Under the pieces are notes generated by a model. The model saw only the letters and a program-made list of their open reading frames with translations. It was not told the origin of the DNA and made no database searches. Below, in pieces: positions 51,707 through 60,534 of a DNA stretch of 64,000 bases. The stretch is from Streptomyces mexicanus (GTDB lineage Bacteria > Actinomycetota > Actinomycetes > Streptomycetales > Streptomycetaceae): positions 4,814,792 through 4,878,791 of the forward strand of contig NZ_LR732544.1 of the NCBI RefSeq assembly GCF_902506575.1, in the 5' to 3' direction. The first letter of the stretch is position 1. Each line of letters starts with the position of its first letter. A program made the translations under genes and the position numbers.

Positions 51707-52206
51707 CAGCGCCCACTACCTTCGGACTGAGCAGTGAGGCCCGCAACCTGCACTGGCTGCTGACCAACCTCGTCGAGGAGGTTCCCGGCATCGAGTCCGT
51801 CGCCGTGGTCTCCTCCGACGGCCTGCTGCTCCTCTCCTCCGACCAGGCCCAGGTCGAACAGGCCCGCGCGGCCCGCGGCGAGAGCCGCGGCGGCCCGCGC
51901 GGCTCGGCGGCCGACCTCGCCACCATCGTCTCCGGCATCGGCAGCCTGACCGTCGGCGCGGCCAAGCTGATGGACGGCGGCACGGTCAAGCACACCATGG
52001 TCGCCATGGAAGAGGGCAGCCTGCTCGTGATGTCGATCAGCGACGGCTCGCTGCTCGGCGTGCACGGCTCGGCGGACTGCGACATGAGCGTGGTGGCGTA
52101 CCACATGGCGCTGTTCGTCGGCCGCGCCGGTCACGTCCTCACCCCCGAACTCCGCAGCGAGCTGCGCAAATCCCTGGAGTCCGACTCGGCCGGGAGTACC
52201 CGATGA
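51703..52206 (+). CDS. cvnB: Conservon roadblock/LC7 protein CvnB
   Basis: A 167-residue roadblock/LC7-fold protein (NLHWLLTNLVEEVPGIESVA, VVSSDGLLLLSS). In conservons it joins CvnA, CvnC and the GTPase CvnD in a membrane-associated complex that resembles eukaryotic G-protein systems. It has a 12-residue Arg/Gly insert near residue 60. The start is a rare TTG (51703) overlapping the cvnA stop (TTGA), supported by GAGGAGG 9 bp upstream. Confidence 0.92.
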   Translation: MTAPTTFGLSSEARNLHWLLTNLVEEVPGIESVAVVSSDGLLLLSSDQAQVEQARAARGESRGGPRGSAADLATIVSGIGSLTVGAAKLMDGGTVKHTMVAMEEGSLLVMSISDGSLLGVHGSADCDMSVVAYHMALFVGRAGHVLTPELRSELRKSLESDSAGSTR

Positions 52207-52652
52207 GCAGTGCGATGAGCAGTCCCCTGCCCGGCCCGATGGGCCGTCCGGGCAAACAGCAGCTGCCGGTCCGCGGCGGGGACCGAAAACCCGCCCGGGT
52301 CCGCCCGTACTCGCTCACCGGCGGCCGGACCCGCTTCGGGCACGTCCTGCTGGTGGAGACGTTCGTGGCGGCGCTGGAGGCTCCCGAGGAGCGCAAGGAG
52401 CTGACCAGTGCGCCGCTGTCCGCCCGGGTCATGCCGGAGATGCGGGCCATCGTCGAGCTGTGCCGCCGCATGCGCACGGTGGCCGAGATCGCCGCGCTGC
52501 TGAAGATGCCGCTCGGTGTGGTCCGCGTGCTCCTCAGCGACCTCGCGGACCAGGGAAAGATCCGTGTGTACGGCACCGGGACCGGTCACGGCACCGGTCG
52601 TCCGGACCGCGCTCTGCTGGAAAGGGTGCTGAGTGGACTCCGCCGTCTCTGA
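52203..52652 (+). CDS. cvnC: Conservon DUF742 protein CvnC
   Basis: A 149-residue DUF742 protein. The conserved VRPYSLTGGRTRFGHVLLVE (about 33-52) is followed by a winged-helix-like C-terminal part, VAEIAALLKMPLGVVRVLLSD. It is a standard conservon member of unknown biochemical role. ATG 52203 overlaps the cvnB stop (ATGA). Confidence 0.93.
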   Translation: MSSAMSSPLPGPMGRPGKQQLPVRGGDRKPARVRPYSLTGGRTRFGHVLLVETFVAALEAPEERKELTSAPLSARVMPEMRAIVELCRRMRTVAEIAALLKMPLGVVRVLLSDLADQGKIRVYGTGTGHGTGRPDRALLERVLSGLRRL

Positions 52653-53271
52653 CGCCGCCCGCGGCGTCGCCCCACTCGTCGAGCCCGACGAGACCTTGCA
52701 GCCCTGGCAGACGGACCGCAGCCGTGCCCCGATCGCCACGAAGATCGTGGTGGCCGGCGGCTTCGGCGTCGGCAAGACCACGTTGGTCAGCTCCGTCTCG
52801 GAGATCACGCCCCTGCAGACGGAGGCGCTGATGACCGAGGCGAGCCAGGAGACCGACGACCTCACCGCCACGCCGGGCAAGCTGACCACCACCGTGGCCA
52901 TGGACTTCGGCCGGATCACGCTCGACGACGATCTGGTGCTGTACCTGTTCGGCACGCCGGGCCAGCAGCGGTTCTGGTTCATGTGGGACGACCTGGTGCG
53001 CGGCGCGATCGGCGCCGTCGTCATGGCCGACACCCGCCGGCTGAAGGACTGTTTCCCGGCCCTGGACTACTTCGAGAGCTGCGGCCTGCCGTACGTCGTC
53101 GCCGTCAACCACTTCGACGGCAGCGAGCTGTTCGAGCCGGAGGACGTACGGGAGGCGCTCACCGTCCCCCCGCACATACCTGTCATGATCATGGACGCGC
53201 GGCGCCGGATCTCGGTGATCGAGACCCTGCTGGCCCTCGTGGCCCACGCACTCGAGGAAACCCCCGAATGA
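52633..53271 (+). CDS. cvnD: Conservon GTPase CvnD
   Basis: A 212-residue small GTPase of the conservon family. G1 is GGFGVGKTTLV (about 42-52), the switch/G3 region is YLFGTPGQQRFWFMWDDLV (about 98-116), and G4 reads NHFD instead of NKxD. It should cycle between GDP and GTP under CvnA-C control. GTG 52633 overlaps the end of cvnC by 20 nt. It is the last conservon gene; a flavin monooxygenase follows 40 bp later. Confidence 0.93.
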   Translation: MDSAVSDAARGVAPLVEPDETLQPWQTDRSRAPIATKIVVAGGFGVGKTTLVSSVSEITPLQTEALMTEASQETDDLTATPGKLTTTVAMDFGRITLDDDLVLYLFGTPGQQRFWFMWDDLVRGAIGAVVMADTRRLKDCFPALDYFESCGLPYVVAVNHFDGSELFEPEDVREALTVPPHIPVMIMDARRRISVIETLLALVAHALEETPE

Positions 53272-53311
53272 TCCTTCGAGCAGTCCAGAAGTCGTAGGAG
53301 GCACCACCCGC

Positions 53312-54577
53312 ATGCGCAAGATACTCGTCGTGGGGGCCGGCCAGTCCGGTCTCCAGCTCGCCCTCGGCCTCCAGTCGCACGGGTACGAGGTCACCCTGAT
53401 GTCCAACCGGACCGCGGACGAGATCCGCTCCGGCCGGGTCATGTCGACGCAGTGCATGTTCCACACCGCGCTCCAGCACGAGCGCGACCTGCAGCTGAAC
53501 TTCTGGGAGTCCCAGGCCCCCAGGATCGAGGGCCTGGGCGTCTCGGTCGCCGCGCCCGGCTCGTGGAACGAGGGCCCCGCGGCCCGCGCGATCGACTGGG
53601 TCGGCCGGCTCGACGGGTACGCGCAGTCGGTGGACCAGCGGGTGAAGATGGCCGGCTGGATGGAGACGTTCGCCCAGCGCGGCGGCCAGCTGGTCATCCA
53701 CGGCGCCGCGGTCGGCGACCTCGACTACTTCTCCCGCGCCTACGACCTCGTGCTGGTCTCGGCCGGCAAGGGCGAGCTGGTGTCGATGTTCGAGCGCGAC
53801 GCCTCCCGCTCCCCGTACAGCGAGCCGCAGCGCGCGCTGGCGGTGGCGTACGTGCACGGCCTGGGCCCGCGCCCGGAGCACCCGGAGTTCGACGCGGTCC
53901 GCTGCAACCTGGTCCCGGGCGTCGGCGAGCTGTTCATCATGCCGACCTACACGCTCTCCGGCCGCGCCGACATCCTGTTCTGGGAGGGCATCCCCGGCGG
54001 CCCCCTGGACGTCTTCAAGGGCGTCAAGGACCCGGCCGAGCACCTGTCGCTCACCTTGGACCTGATGGCCCGCTACGTCCCCTGGGAGCACGCCCGGGCC
54101 GGCAAGGTCGAGCTGACGGACGCCGGCGGCACGCTGGCCGGCCGGTACGCCCCGACCGTGCGCAAGCCGATCGGCCGGCTGCCCGGCGGCGGCCTGGTCC
54201 TGGGTGTGGCGGACGTCGTCGTCGCCAACGACCCGATCACCGGCCAGGGGTCCAACTCGGCGTCCAAGTGCGCCGCCGCCTACCTCGCCTCGATCCTCGA
54301 GCACGGCGACAAGCCGTTCGACGAGGAGTGGATGCAGCAGACGTTCGACCGCTACTGGAACACCGCCCAGCACGTCACCAAGTGGACGAACACCATGCTC
54401 GCCCCGCCGCCGGAGCACGTCCTGAACCTGATCGGCGCCGCCGGTCAGCTCCAGCCGGTCGCCGACCGGTTCGCCAACGGCTTCAACAACCCCGCCGACT
54501 TCGAGAACTTCTTCTACGACCCGGACAAGACCCAGGCCTACCTGGCCGAGGTCACGGGCGCGGGCGAGGCCGCCTGA
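53312..54577 (+). CDS. Styrene-monooxygenase-like FAD protein
   Basis: A 421-residue flavoprotein of the StyA-like type (group E monooxygenases). The FAD motif GAGQSGLQLALGLQSHG (about 8-24) and a C-terminal flavin region GVADVVVANDPITGQGSNSA (about 296-315) are visible. Such enzymes need reduced FAD from a partner reductase, none of which is encoded here. It could epoxidize or hydroxylate an aromatic substrate. ATG 53312 follows GGAGG. The 40-bp gap after cvnD suggests co-transcription with the conservon. Confidence 0.85.
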   Translation: MRKILVVGAGQSGLQLALGLQSHGYEVTLMSNRTADEIRSGRVMSTQCMFHTALQHERDLQLNFWESQAPRIEGLGVSVAAPGSWNEGPAARAIDWVGRLDGYAQSVDQRVKMAGWMETFAQRGGQLVIHGAAVGDLDYFSRAYDLVLVSAGKGELVSMFERDASRSPYSEPQRALAVAYVHGLGPRPEHPEFDAVRCNLVPGVGELFIMPTYTLSGRADILFWEGIPGGPLDVFKGVKDPAEHLSLTLDLMARYVPWEHARAGKVELTDAGGTLAGRYAPTVRKPIGRLPGGGLVLGVADVVVANDPITGQGSNSASKCAAAYLASILEHGDKPFDEEWMQQTFDRYWNTAQHVTKWTNTMLAPPPEHVLNLIGAAGQLQPVADRFANGFNNPADFENFFYDPDKTQAYLAEVTGAGEAA

Positions 54578-54622
54578 CGGACCGCGCCCGGCAAGCGCGG
54601 CGGCGGGGAGCCGCGGCGGCAC

Positions 54623-55786
54623 CTACCGCTCCAGCGGCGCCCCGCCGGGATCCGGCCGCACCGCGCCCAGCACCGGGTTGGAGGCCAGCGGTGACACCTT
54701 GATCCGCGACCCGGGCCGCGGTGCCTGCACCACCCGGCCGCCGCCCAGGTAGAGGGCCACGTGGGTGGCCTCGGGGAAGTACACGACCAGGTCGCCGGGG
54801 CGCAGCCGGTTCAGCGGCACCCGCGGCAGCCGGGCCCACTGTTCCTGGCTGGTGCGGGGGATCGGCGTGCCGGCCTGCGCCCAGGCCCGCGAGGTCAGGC
54901 CCGAGCAGTCGTAGGCCGCCGGGCCCGTCGCACCCCACTGGTAGGGCTTGCCCAGCTGCCGCAGCGCGTAGCGCACCGCCTTCTCGCCCGCCTCGGTCGG
55001 GGCGGCGTCCGGGCCGAGCGCCCCGGCGGCGGTCAGCCGGGCCTGTGCCCGGCCGGCCCCCGCCTGCTCGAACGCGGCGAGTTCCGCCAACTGCTGCGCG
55101 CTGAGCCCGGCGAGCAGCTTCTCCACCTGGCCCAGCCGGCGCCGCACGTCGTCGCGGGCCAGCTGCTGGCGCCGGGCGAGGGCCAGCCGCTCGTCGTAGG
55201 CGGCGCGCGCCCGCTGGGCCAGGTAGGCCGCCTTCTTCTCGTTGTCGGCCAGGCGCCGCACCGTCTGCGCCCGCTGCCGGGCCACCTGCCCGATCAGATG
55301 CCCGTCCTCCAGTGCGGCCTGCGGGTCGCGGGCCAGCAGCAGCCTGAGGTACGGGGAGAAGTCGTTGCCGCCCTGGTACTGCTCCCGGGCGAGCCGGCCG
55401 GCGTCCTTCAGGCTCTTGTCGAGGGCGACCCGGGCGCGGGCGAGGGCGGTGGCCAGCCGTACCGCCTCGGCGCGCTGCCGGGCCAGTTGCACGGCGGTGG
55501 CGTTGTAGGTGTCGGTGGCCTGCGCGGCCAGCCGGTACAGCTTCCGCAGATCCGTCAGCGCCTGCGCGACGGACAGCCGGGCGGGCCGGGCCGGCTCTCC
55601 GGGCTGCGCGGGCTCGGCCGGCGGCGCGGGCCGGCCGAACTGTGTCGGCAGTGCCGGCTGCGCGGGCCGGGCGTGCGGGGTCGGCTGCGGCTGCGGCTGT
55701 GGTACGGCCGTGGCGGTCACCGGCGCGAGGGCGGCCTGTGCCGCCACCGCCGTCGTGCACACCAGACGCAGGACGCGTCCTGACAC
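54623..55786 (-). CDS. Secreted NlpC/P60 peptidoglycan endopeptidase
   Basis: A 387-residue secreted protein. A signal peptide (LRLVCTTAVAAQAALAPVTATA) and a Pro/Gln-rich spacer lead to a long coiled-coil domain (about 70-235). The C-terminal NlpC/P60 domain (about 270-385) has the catalytic Cys in AAYDCSGLTSRAWAQAG and His in EATHVALYLGGGRVVQA. It should cut peptide stems in the cell wall, with the coiled coil as regulator. GTG 55786 follows GGAGG. Confidence 0.92.
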   Translation of the reverse strand: MSGRVLRLVCTTAVAAQAALAPVTATAVPQPQPQPTPHARPAQPALPTQFGRPAPPAEPAQPGEPARPARLSVAQALTDLRKLYRLAAQATDTYNATAVQLARQRAEAVRLATALARARVALDKSLKDAGRLAREQYQGGNDFSPYLRLLLARDPQAALEDGHLIGQVARQRAQTVRRLADNEKKAAYLAQRARAAYDERLALARRQQLARDDVRRRLGQVEKLLAGLSAQQLAELAAFEQAGAGRAQARLTAAGALGPDAAPTEAGEKAVRYALRQLGKPYQWGATGPAAYDCSGLTSRAWAQAGTPIPRTSQEQWARLPRVPLNRLRPGDLVVYFPEATHVALYLGGGRVVQAPRPGSRIKVSPLASNPVLGAVRPDPGGAPLER

Positions 55787-55901
55787 GTCATCACCTCCGT
55801 CACGGGAGCGGCCTCTCCGCTCCCGCACCGTGAGGATTCGACGTATGAACGGACTATGTGTGGCTCTGTGCGCCTTTTGTCGGCCGTGTGGCGCATCATG
55901 C

Positions 55902-56246
55902 TCACTCGCCCGTGTCTGTCGGCTTGCCCTCCGACCCGTTCCCGGGTGCCCGGCCGGTGCGGGGCTCCGGCTTGGACCACGGCCACTTCGGCCGGCCGCC
56001 GCCGCGCCCCTCGGGGTCGAACGTGTACTTCCAGCCGCGCGGCAGCCCGAGCCTCTTGCTGTGCCCACGCGGCACCCGGCGGTAGACCAGTACGGTGGGC
56101 GGTCCGCCGGCCGCGTCCGGCACCGGGATGCGGTACGTCTTCGGGGGGTTCCCGGTGGGGCCCACCAGCACGGGCAGCACCCGCCCGTCCATGGGGCCGC
56201 CCTCGAACGGGGTGTCTTCGCTCTTCACGCCCCCAGTGTCAGCCAT
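55902..56246 (-). CDS. Small conserved hypothetical protein
   Basis: A 114-residue soluble protein rich in Pro, Gly and basic residues, with a beta-rich middle (DGRVLPVLVGPTGNPPKTYR, PTVLVYRRVPRGHSKRLGLP). No domain recognised. ATG 56246 is the likely start, with a GTG six codons later as alternative. It lies between the P60 hydrolase and TetR genes on the same strand. Confidence 0.65.
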   Translation of the reverse strand: MADTGGVKSEDTPFEGGPMDGRVLPVLVGPTGNPPKTYRIPVPDAAGGPPTVLVYRRVPRGHSKRLGLPRGWKYTFDPEGRGGGRPKWPWSKPEPRTGRAPGNGSEGKPTDTGE

Positions 56247-56283
56247 CCGGCGGCGGGTCCGCGGGCACCGGCGGGCGAGGGGG

Positions 56284-56928
56284 TCACGTCAGCGCGTGCA
56301 GCAGCGCCGCGGTCTGCTCGTCCCGGGCCGCGGTCACCGTCAGCACGGCCGTGAACTGCTCCACCAGCCAGTCCCGCAGCTCCTCGGCGGGCGGCTGCTT
56401 GTCCTCGTCCAGCCAGATCAGCGACGCGGCCTCCACGGCCGTGATCCACATCCGCACGGTCATCCGCAGCCGCGGTCCCGGGTCGCTGACGCCCAGGTGG
56501 CTGAGGATGTGCTCGGCGGCGGCCCGGCGCACGCCGTCCACGATGGCGCTGGTGCGGGAGGTCTCCACCACGCTGCCGCCCTGGAGCAGCGCGGTGAACC
56601 CGGCGTCGTGCGAGTCGACGAACGTCAGGTAGCGGTCCAGGGCGCGGGCCAGCCGGGCCGGCAGCGGCCCCTCGTGCGGCTCGTCGAAGCAGTGCCGCAG
56701 CTCCTCGGCGGCCGAGCGCAGCGCGGCCTCGTACAGCTGCTGCTTGCCGCCGGGGAAGTACCGGTACACCAGCGGCCGCGACACCCCGGCGGCCTCCGCC
56801 ACGTCGTCCAGCGACACCTCCTCCGGCGCCCGGTGCGCGAAGAGGGACAGGGCCGCCTCCAGCAGCTGGGCGCGGCGTTCCTCGACGCTCAGGCGGCGGT
56901 AGGCGGGGGTCGGGGCGGCAGGGCTCAT
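56284..56928 (-). CDS. TetR-family transcriptional regulator
   Basis: A 214-residue TetR protein. Its HTH spans about 15-60 with recognition helix EAAGVSRPLVYRYFPGGKQQ; the C-terminal domain is a helical ligand-binding fold. ATG 56928 lies 7 bp after TACGCT with no ribosome site, so the mRNA is probably leaderless. It reads the same way as the neighbouring diiron oxygenase gene, whose stop is 91 bp upstream, and is a candidate regulator of it. Confidence 0.9.
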   Translation of the reverse strand: MSPAAPTPAYRRLSVEERRAQLLEAALSLFAHRAPEEVSLDDVAEAAGVSRPLVYRYFPGGKQQLYEAALRSAAEELRHCFDEPHEGPLPARLARALDRYLTFVDSHDAGFTALLQGGSVVETSRTSAIVDGVRRAAAEHILSHLGVSDPGPRLRMTVRMWITAVEAASLIWLDEDKQPPAEELRDWLVEQFTAVLTVTAARDEQTAALLHALT

Positions 56929-57019
56929 GACCGGCAGCGTAATCGCCGCACGGCCCGGCCGGCCGTGCGGTCCGATCGCCGCCCGCCCCCACCTCACGCC
57001 CGCCTCCTGCGGCATCCGG

Positions 57020-57958
57020 CTACGCCAGCAGCCCCGAGGACCGCCACAGCTGCCGTCCCACGCCCCGCAGGACGCCGATGTCGTCCAGGAAGTCGGTGAG
57101 CCGCTTGGCGCCGGTCTGCATGATCTCCCGCCGGTGCGCGCTGGCCTTGACCTGCGCCATGGCCTCCCGCTTGTCCAGTCCCACGTTCGTGTACACCTCG
57201 GGGTTGATGAAGGCCACCGAGAACACCCGCGCGAACTCGCCGGAGGTGACCCGGGTGAACTCCTTCGACCACCGCGGCGCGGTCAGCATCTGCCGGCGCA
57301 GCTCCTCACGGGCGTAGCGCACGTGCCGCGCCTCCTCCACCACGTGGATGCGCGTCACCCCGCGGATCAGCGGCTGCACCCGCTCGTCGGGGAAGGTCAG
57401 GCGCTGCATCCAGTCCAGGACCTCCTCGCCGAGCAGGGTGGCGGTGAAGGAGCCGGGCGTGGTGGAGATGGTCTTGAAGAGCCGGCCGAGGTTCTGGTGC
57501 ACCCGGCTCACCGGGTACCAGGGCGTGCCGCCGCGGGATATCACCCGGGCGAACATCTTGGAGTGGCGGCACTCGTCCTCGATCTCGGTGAGGGCGTAGC
57601 GCACGTGGGCGCTGGTGGCGGGCTTGTCGTAGATGTGCCGCACGAGCAGCTGCATCAGGATCAGCTCGAACCAGATGCCGAGCGAGGCGAGCGCGGCGGC
57701 CTCGTGCTGGGAGAGCAGGATCCGCTGCTCCTCGCTCATCCGCTTCCACAGCGGTGTGTCGTACAGGGACACCAGCTCCGGCGGCCAGAACCACTTGCCC
57801 TCCTCGAAGGGCGCGTCCCAGTCCAGTTCCTTGTCCGGGTCGAAGGAGTGCTTGGCGGAGGAGTCGAGCAGCCGCTCGGCGACCTGCTCGCGGTCCTTGA
57901 GCGCGCCGAGGGCGTCGCGCAGTCCGGCGAGCGCGTCGGTTTCCGTCACGGTCGTCAT
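57020..57958 (-). CDS. AurF-like diiron N-oxygenase family protein
   Basis: A 312-residue protein of the p-aminobenzoate N-oxygenase (AurF) family. Iron ligands appear as a Glu in the HEAAALASLGIWFELIL helix, EIEDECRHSKMF (E...H), the Glu in LLGEEVLDWMQ, and VVEEARHVRYARE (EExxH). The set fits a diiron oxygenase acting on an amine or alcohol; the substrate is unknown. ATG 57958 follows GAGGTGG. It is divergent from a second diiron protein. Confidence 0.88.
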   Translation of the reverse strand: MTTVTETDALAGLRDALGALKDREQVAERLLDSSAKHSFDPDKELDWDAPFEEGKWFWPPELVSLYDTPLWKRMSEEQRILLSQHEAAALASLGIWFELILMQLLVRHIYDKPATSAHVRYALTEIEDECRHSKMFARVISRGGTPWYPVSRVHQNLGRLFKTISTTPGSFTATLLGEEVLDWMQRLTFPDERVQPLIRGVTRIHVVEEARHVRYAREELRRQMLTAPRWSKEFTRVTSGEFARVFSVAFINPEVYTNVGLDKREAMAQVKASAHRREIMQTGAKRLTDFLDDIGVLRGVGRQLWRSSGLLA

Positions 57959-58173
57959 GGCTGTCCACCTCGTCGTACGGGGTCTGGTCGGTGCAGGGGG
58001 CGGGCCGGTGTGGTGCAGGCGGGCACGCGTGCGGGGCCGGGCCGGTCGTGGCGGGAACGGCTGGTTACCCGTCAGTCACGTCGCCCGCCTCTTATGAGAC
58101 TGCGTGTCAGCAAGGCCGTCAATCCCTTGCGCACGACTTGTTGACCCGCCGTCTACGTGTGAGCCTGCGGAGT

Positions 58174-59286
58174 ATGCCGACCTTCGACCTGTACGCGAAC
58201 GACCCCGGCGCGTCGCACTGGCAGGTACCGGCGAGCGGGGACGCCCGCTTCAGCTGGGAGTACGACGACGGCCGCGACCGCCTGCTCGCCCTGTACCAGA
58301 AGGGCAAGGACAAGCAGTGGGACGGGCTCAAGCGCATCGACTGGGACCTGGAGGTCGATCCGCACGACCCGCTCGGCACCCCCGAGGAGGCGATGACCCT
58401 CTACGGCACTCCGTACTGGGACCGGATGACCGACCGGGACAAGGGCGAGCTGCGCCGGCACTTCGCCTCCTGGCAGTTCAGCCAGTTCCTGCACGGCGAG
58501 CAGGGTGCGATGATCTGCGCCGCGCGGATCGTGGAGTCCGCGCCCGACCTGGACGCCAAGTTCTACTCGGCGACCCAGACCATGGACGAGGCCCGGCACG
58601 CCGAGATCTACGGCCGCTTCCTGCACGAGAAGATCGGGATGGTCTACCCGATCAACGACAACCTCCGGTCCCTGCTCGGCGACACCCTGCGCGACAGCCG
58701 CTGGGACATGCCCTACCTGGGCATGCAGGTGCTCATCGAGGGCCTGGCCCTGGCCGCCTTCGGCATGATCCGCGACACCACGAACAAGCCGCTGCCCCGG
58801 CAGATCCTCGCCTACGTCATGCAGGACGAGGCGCGCCACGTGGCCTTCGGCCGCATGGCCCTGCGCGACTACTACCGGCAGCTCACCGACGCCGAACTGC
58901 GCGAACGTGAGGAGTTCGTCATCGAGGGCTGCTACCTGATGCGCGACCGCCTTCGCGGCGTGGAGGTCCTGGAGAACTTCGGCATCCCCCGCGCCGAGGC
59001 CGAACAGCTCAGCGAGCGCTCGGAGTTCCTCCAGCTCTTCCGCCGGCTGCTGTTCAGCCGCATCGTGCCCTGCGTGAGGGACATCGGCCTGTGGGGCAAG
59101 CGGCTGCAACAGGCCTACGTGGACATGGGCGTTCTGGAGCTGGGCGACTCCAGCCTGGACCTGCTCATGGCCCAGGACGAGGAGATCGCCGAGAAGCTGG
59201 ACGCGGAACGCTTCGCGGCGGAGGAGAAGGAGCGCGTGGCGGAGGTCCAGGAGGCCATCGAGGCCGGCCAAGACGCCGGGGACTGA
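58174..59286 (+). CDS. Ferritin-like diiron protein (RNR R2-like fold)
   Basis: A 370-residue protein with two four-helix-bundle diiron half-sites: a Glu in HGEQGAMICAARIVE, TMDEARHAEIYGRF, a Glu in VLIEGLALAAFGM, and MQDEARHVAFGRMAL. This is the ligand pattern of bacterial multicomponent/ferritin-like oxygenases. An acidic helical tail follows. ATG 58174 is the simplest start; GTG 58159 is an alternative because GGAG lies too close to the ATG. It is divergent from the AurF-like gene, and the two may act on the same compound. Confidence 0.83.
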   Translation: MPTFDLYANDPGASHWQVPASGDARFSWEYDDGRDRLLALYQKGKDKQWDGLKRIDWDLEVDPHDPLGTPEEAMTLYGTPYWDRMTDRDKGELRRHFASWQFSQFLHGEQGAMICAARIVESAPDLDAKFYSATQTMDEARHAEIYGRFLHEKIGMVYPINDNLRSLLGDTLRDSRWDMPYLGMQVLIEGLALAAFGMIRDTTNKPLPRQILAYVMQDEARHVAFGRMALRDYYRQLTDAELREREEFVIEGCYLMRDRLRGVEVLENFGIPRAEAEQLSERSEFLQLFRRLLFSRIVPCVRDIGLWGKRLQQAYVDMGVLELGDSSLDLLMAQDEEIAEKLDAERFAAEEKERVAEVQEAIEAGQDAGD

Positions 59287-59435
59287 TCACTCGTGCGACG
59301 GGCGCGTCGTCCCCCTCACCATCGGCCTCACAGCGATCGACCCCCGGCCCCCCGTGCAGCCCCACGCAACAGGCCGCCCGGCGAAGGACCGGGGAGCCCG
59401 TCCGCCGCCTCACCCGTGTGCAGTACCGTTCTGGC

Positions 59436-60365
59436 GTGTCCATGCCTCCGCCGCCGCAGAACCCTCAGCACCCGCAGAGCCCTCAGAACCCGTACGGCGC
59501 CCCGCCGCCTCCGGCACCCGGGCCGTACGGACAGCAGCCACCCCCGCCGCCGGGTCCCTACGGGCAGCAGTCGCCCCCGCCGCCGGGCCCCTACGGTCAG
59601 CAGCCGCCCGTGCCGGCCGGTCCCCAGAACACTCCGCACGGCACCCCGTACGGCACCCCGTACGCCCAGGCTCCGTACCCGCCGCAGCCGCAGGGCTGGG
59701 GTGTCCCTCCGATGGGGCCGCCGCCGAAGAAGCGGCGGGTCGGGCTGATCGTCGGCATCGTCGGCGGGGGCGTCGGCCTGATCGTGATCGGCGGCGGGGG
59801 GCTCGCGCCGGTCGGGAACGCGGGCGGCAGCGGGTTCCCGGGGGGGGAGAACAAGCTGACCCCGCCCCAAACGCCGATCGACGGCCGGGTCGAACTCGCC
59901 CGGGACCTCTCCGACTCCGAGGGCCAGAAGATCGAGGACGAGGCGGACGGCGCCTGGGACGCCAAGGACATCCACGCGGTGGTCGGCCAGTACAGCCAGG
60001 GCGGCGACCAGACCCAGGGCGCGCTGGTGATCTCCGGCATGTACGGCCGCCTCAAGAACACCGACAGGGCCCGCCGCGACATGCTCAAGGGCGCCACCGA
60101 CGCCGACGGGGTCACCCTGGCCGCCGGTCCGAAGGACTTCACGCAGAGCGGCGAGCCCACGGTCAGCTGCGAGGTGCTCACCCAGGAGAAGCTGGGCACC
60201 ACCCTCACCTACCCGGCGTGCGTCTGGGCGGACGGCAACACCGGGGCCATCGTGGCGGTGATGACCGCCAAGACGCTCCACCAGGACGCCTCGGAGGTGG
60301 ACCTGGGGTCCTACGCCAGGCTCACCCGCCAGGTCCGCACGGAGAGCGTCAAGCCGCTCGGCTGA
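59436..60365 (+). CDS. Proline-rich single-TM protein
   Basis: A 309-residue protein. The N-terminal third is repetitive (PPPPPGPYGQQ units, three times), followed by KKRRVGLIVGIVGGGVGLIV (one membrane segment with basic anchor, about 97-116) and a 180-residue extracellular domain with two Cys. The function is unknown; the layout (cytoplasmic Pro-rich tail, TM, exported domain) is common in actinomycetes. GTG 59436 lies 7 bp after TACCGT, suggesting leaderless translation; ATG 59442 is an alternative. Confidence 0.8.
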   Translation: MSMPPPPQNPQHPQSPQNPYGAPPPPAPGPYGQQPPPPPGPYGQQSPPPPGPYGQQPPVPAGPQNTPHGTPYGTPYAQAPYPPQPQGWGVPPMGPPPKKRRVGLIVGIVGGGVGLIVIGGGGLAPVGNAGGSGFPGGENKLTPPQTPIDGRVELARDLSDSEGQKIEDEADGAWDAKDIHAVVGQYSQGGDQTQGALVISGMYGRLKNTDRARRDMLKGATDADGVTLAAGPKDFTQSGEPTVSCEVLTQEKLGTTLTYPACVWADGNTGAIVAVMTAKTLHQDASEVDLGSYARLTRQVRTESVKPLG

Positions 60366-60534
60366 CGGCCGGCCCGGGGCCCGTTCCCGTCCCGCGGGAC
60401 GGGAACGCACCCGGGCGGGAGCGAGGTGCGCAGCGGGGTGTCCGCGTCCGCGTCGGCCCGGTCGAGCGCGCCTGCGAAGTCCTTCGACGCTCCCTCGCCG
60501 TCCCTCGACGGCCCCTCGTCTCACCGGGTGGGCG
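60366..60534. other. Convergent gap, nothing clear
   Basis: 169 bp between the proline-rich protein and the PBP gene. It begins with a GGGCCCGTTCCCGTCCCGCG/CGGGACGGGAACG hairpin (about 60378-60408) that could terminate both; nothing else seen. Confidence 0.5.
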
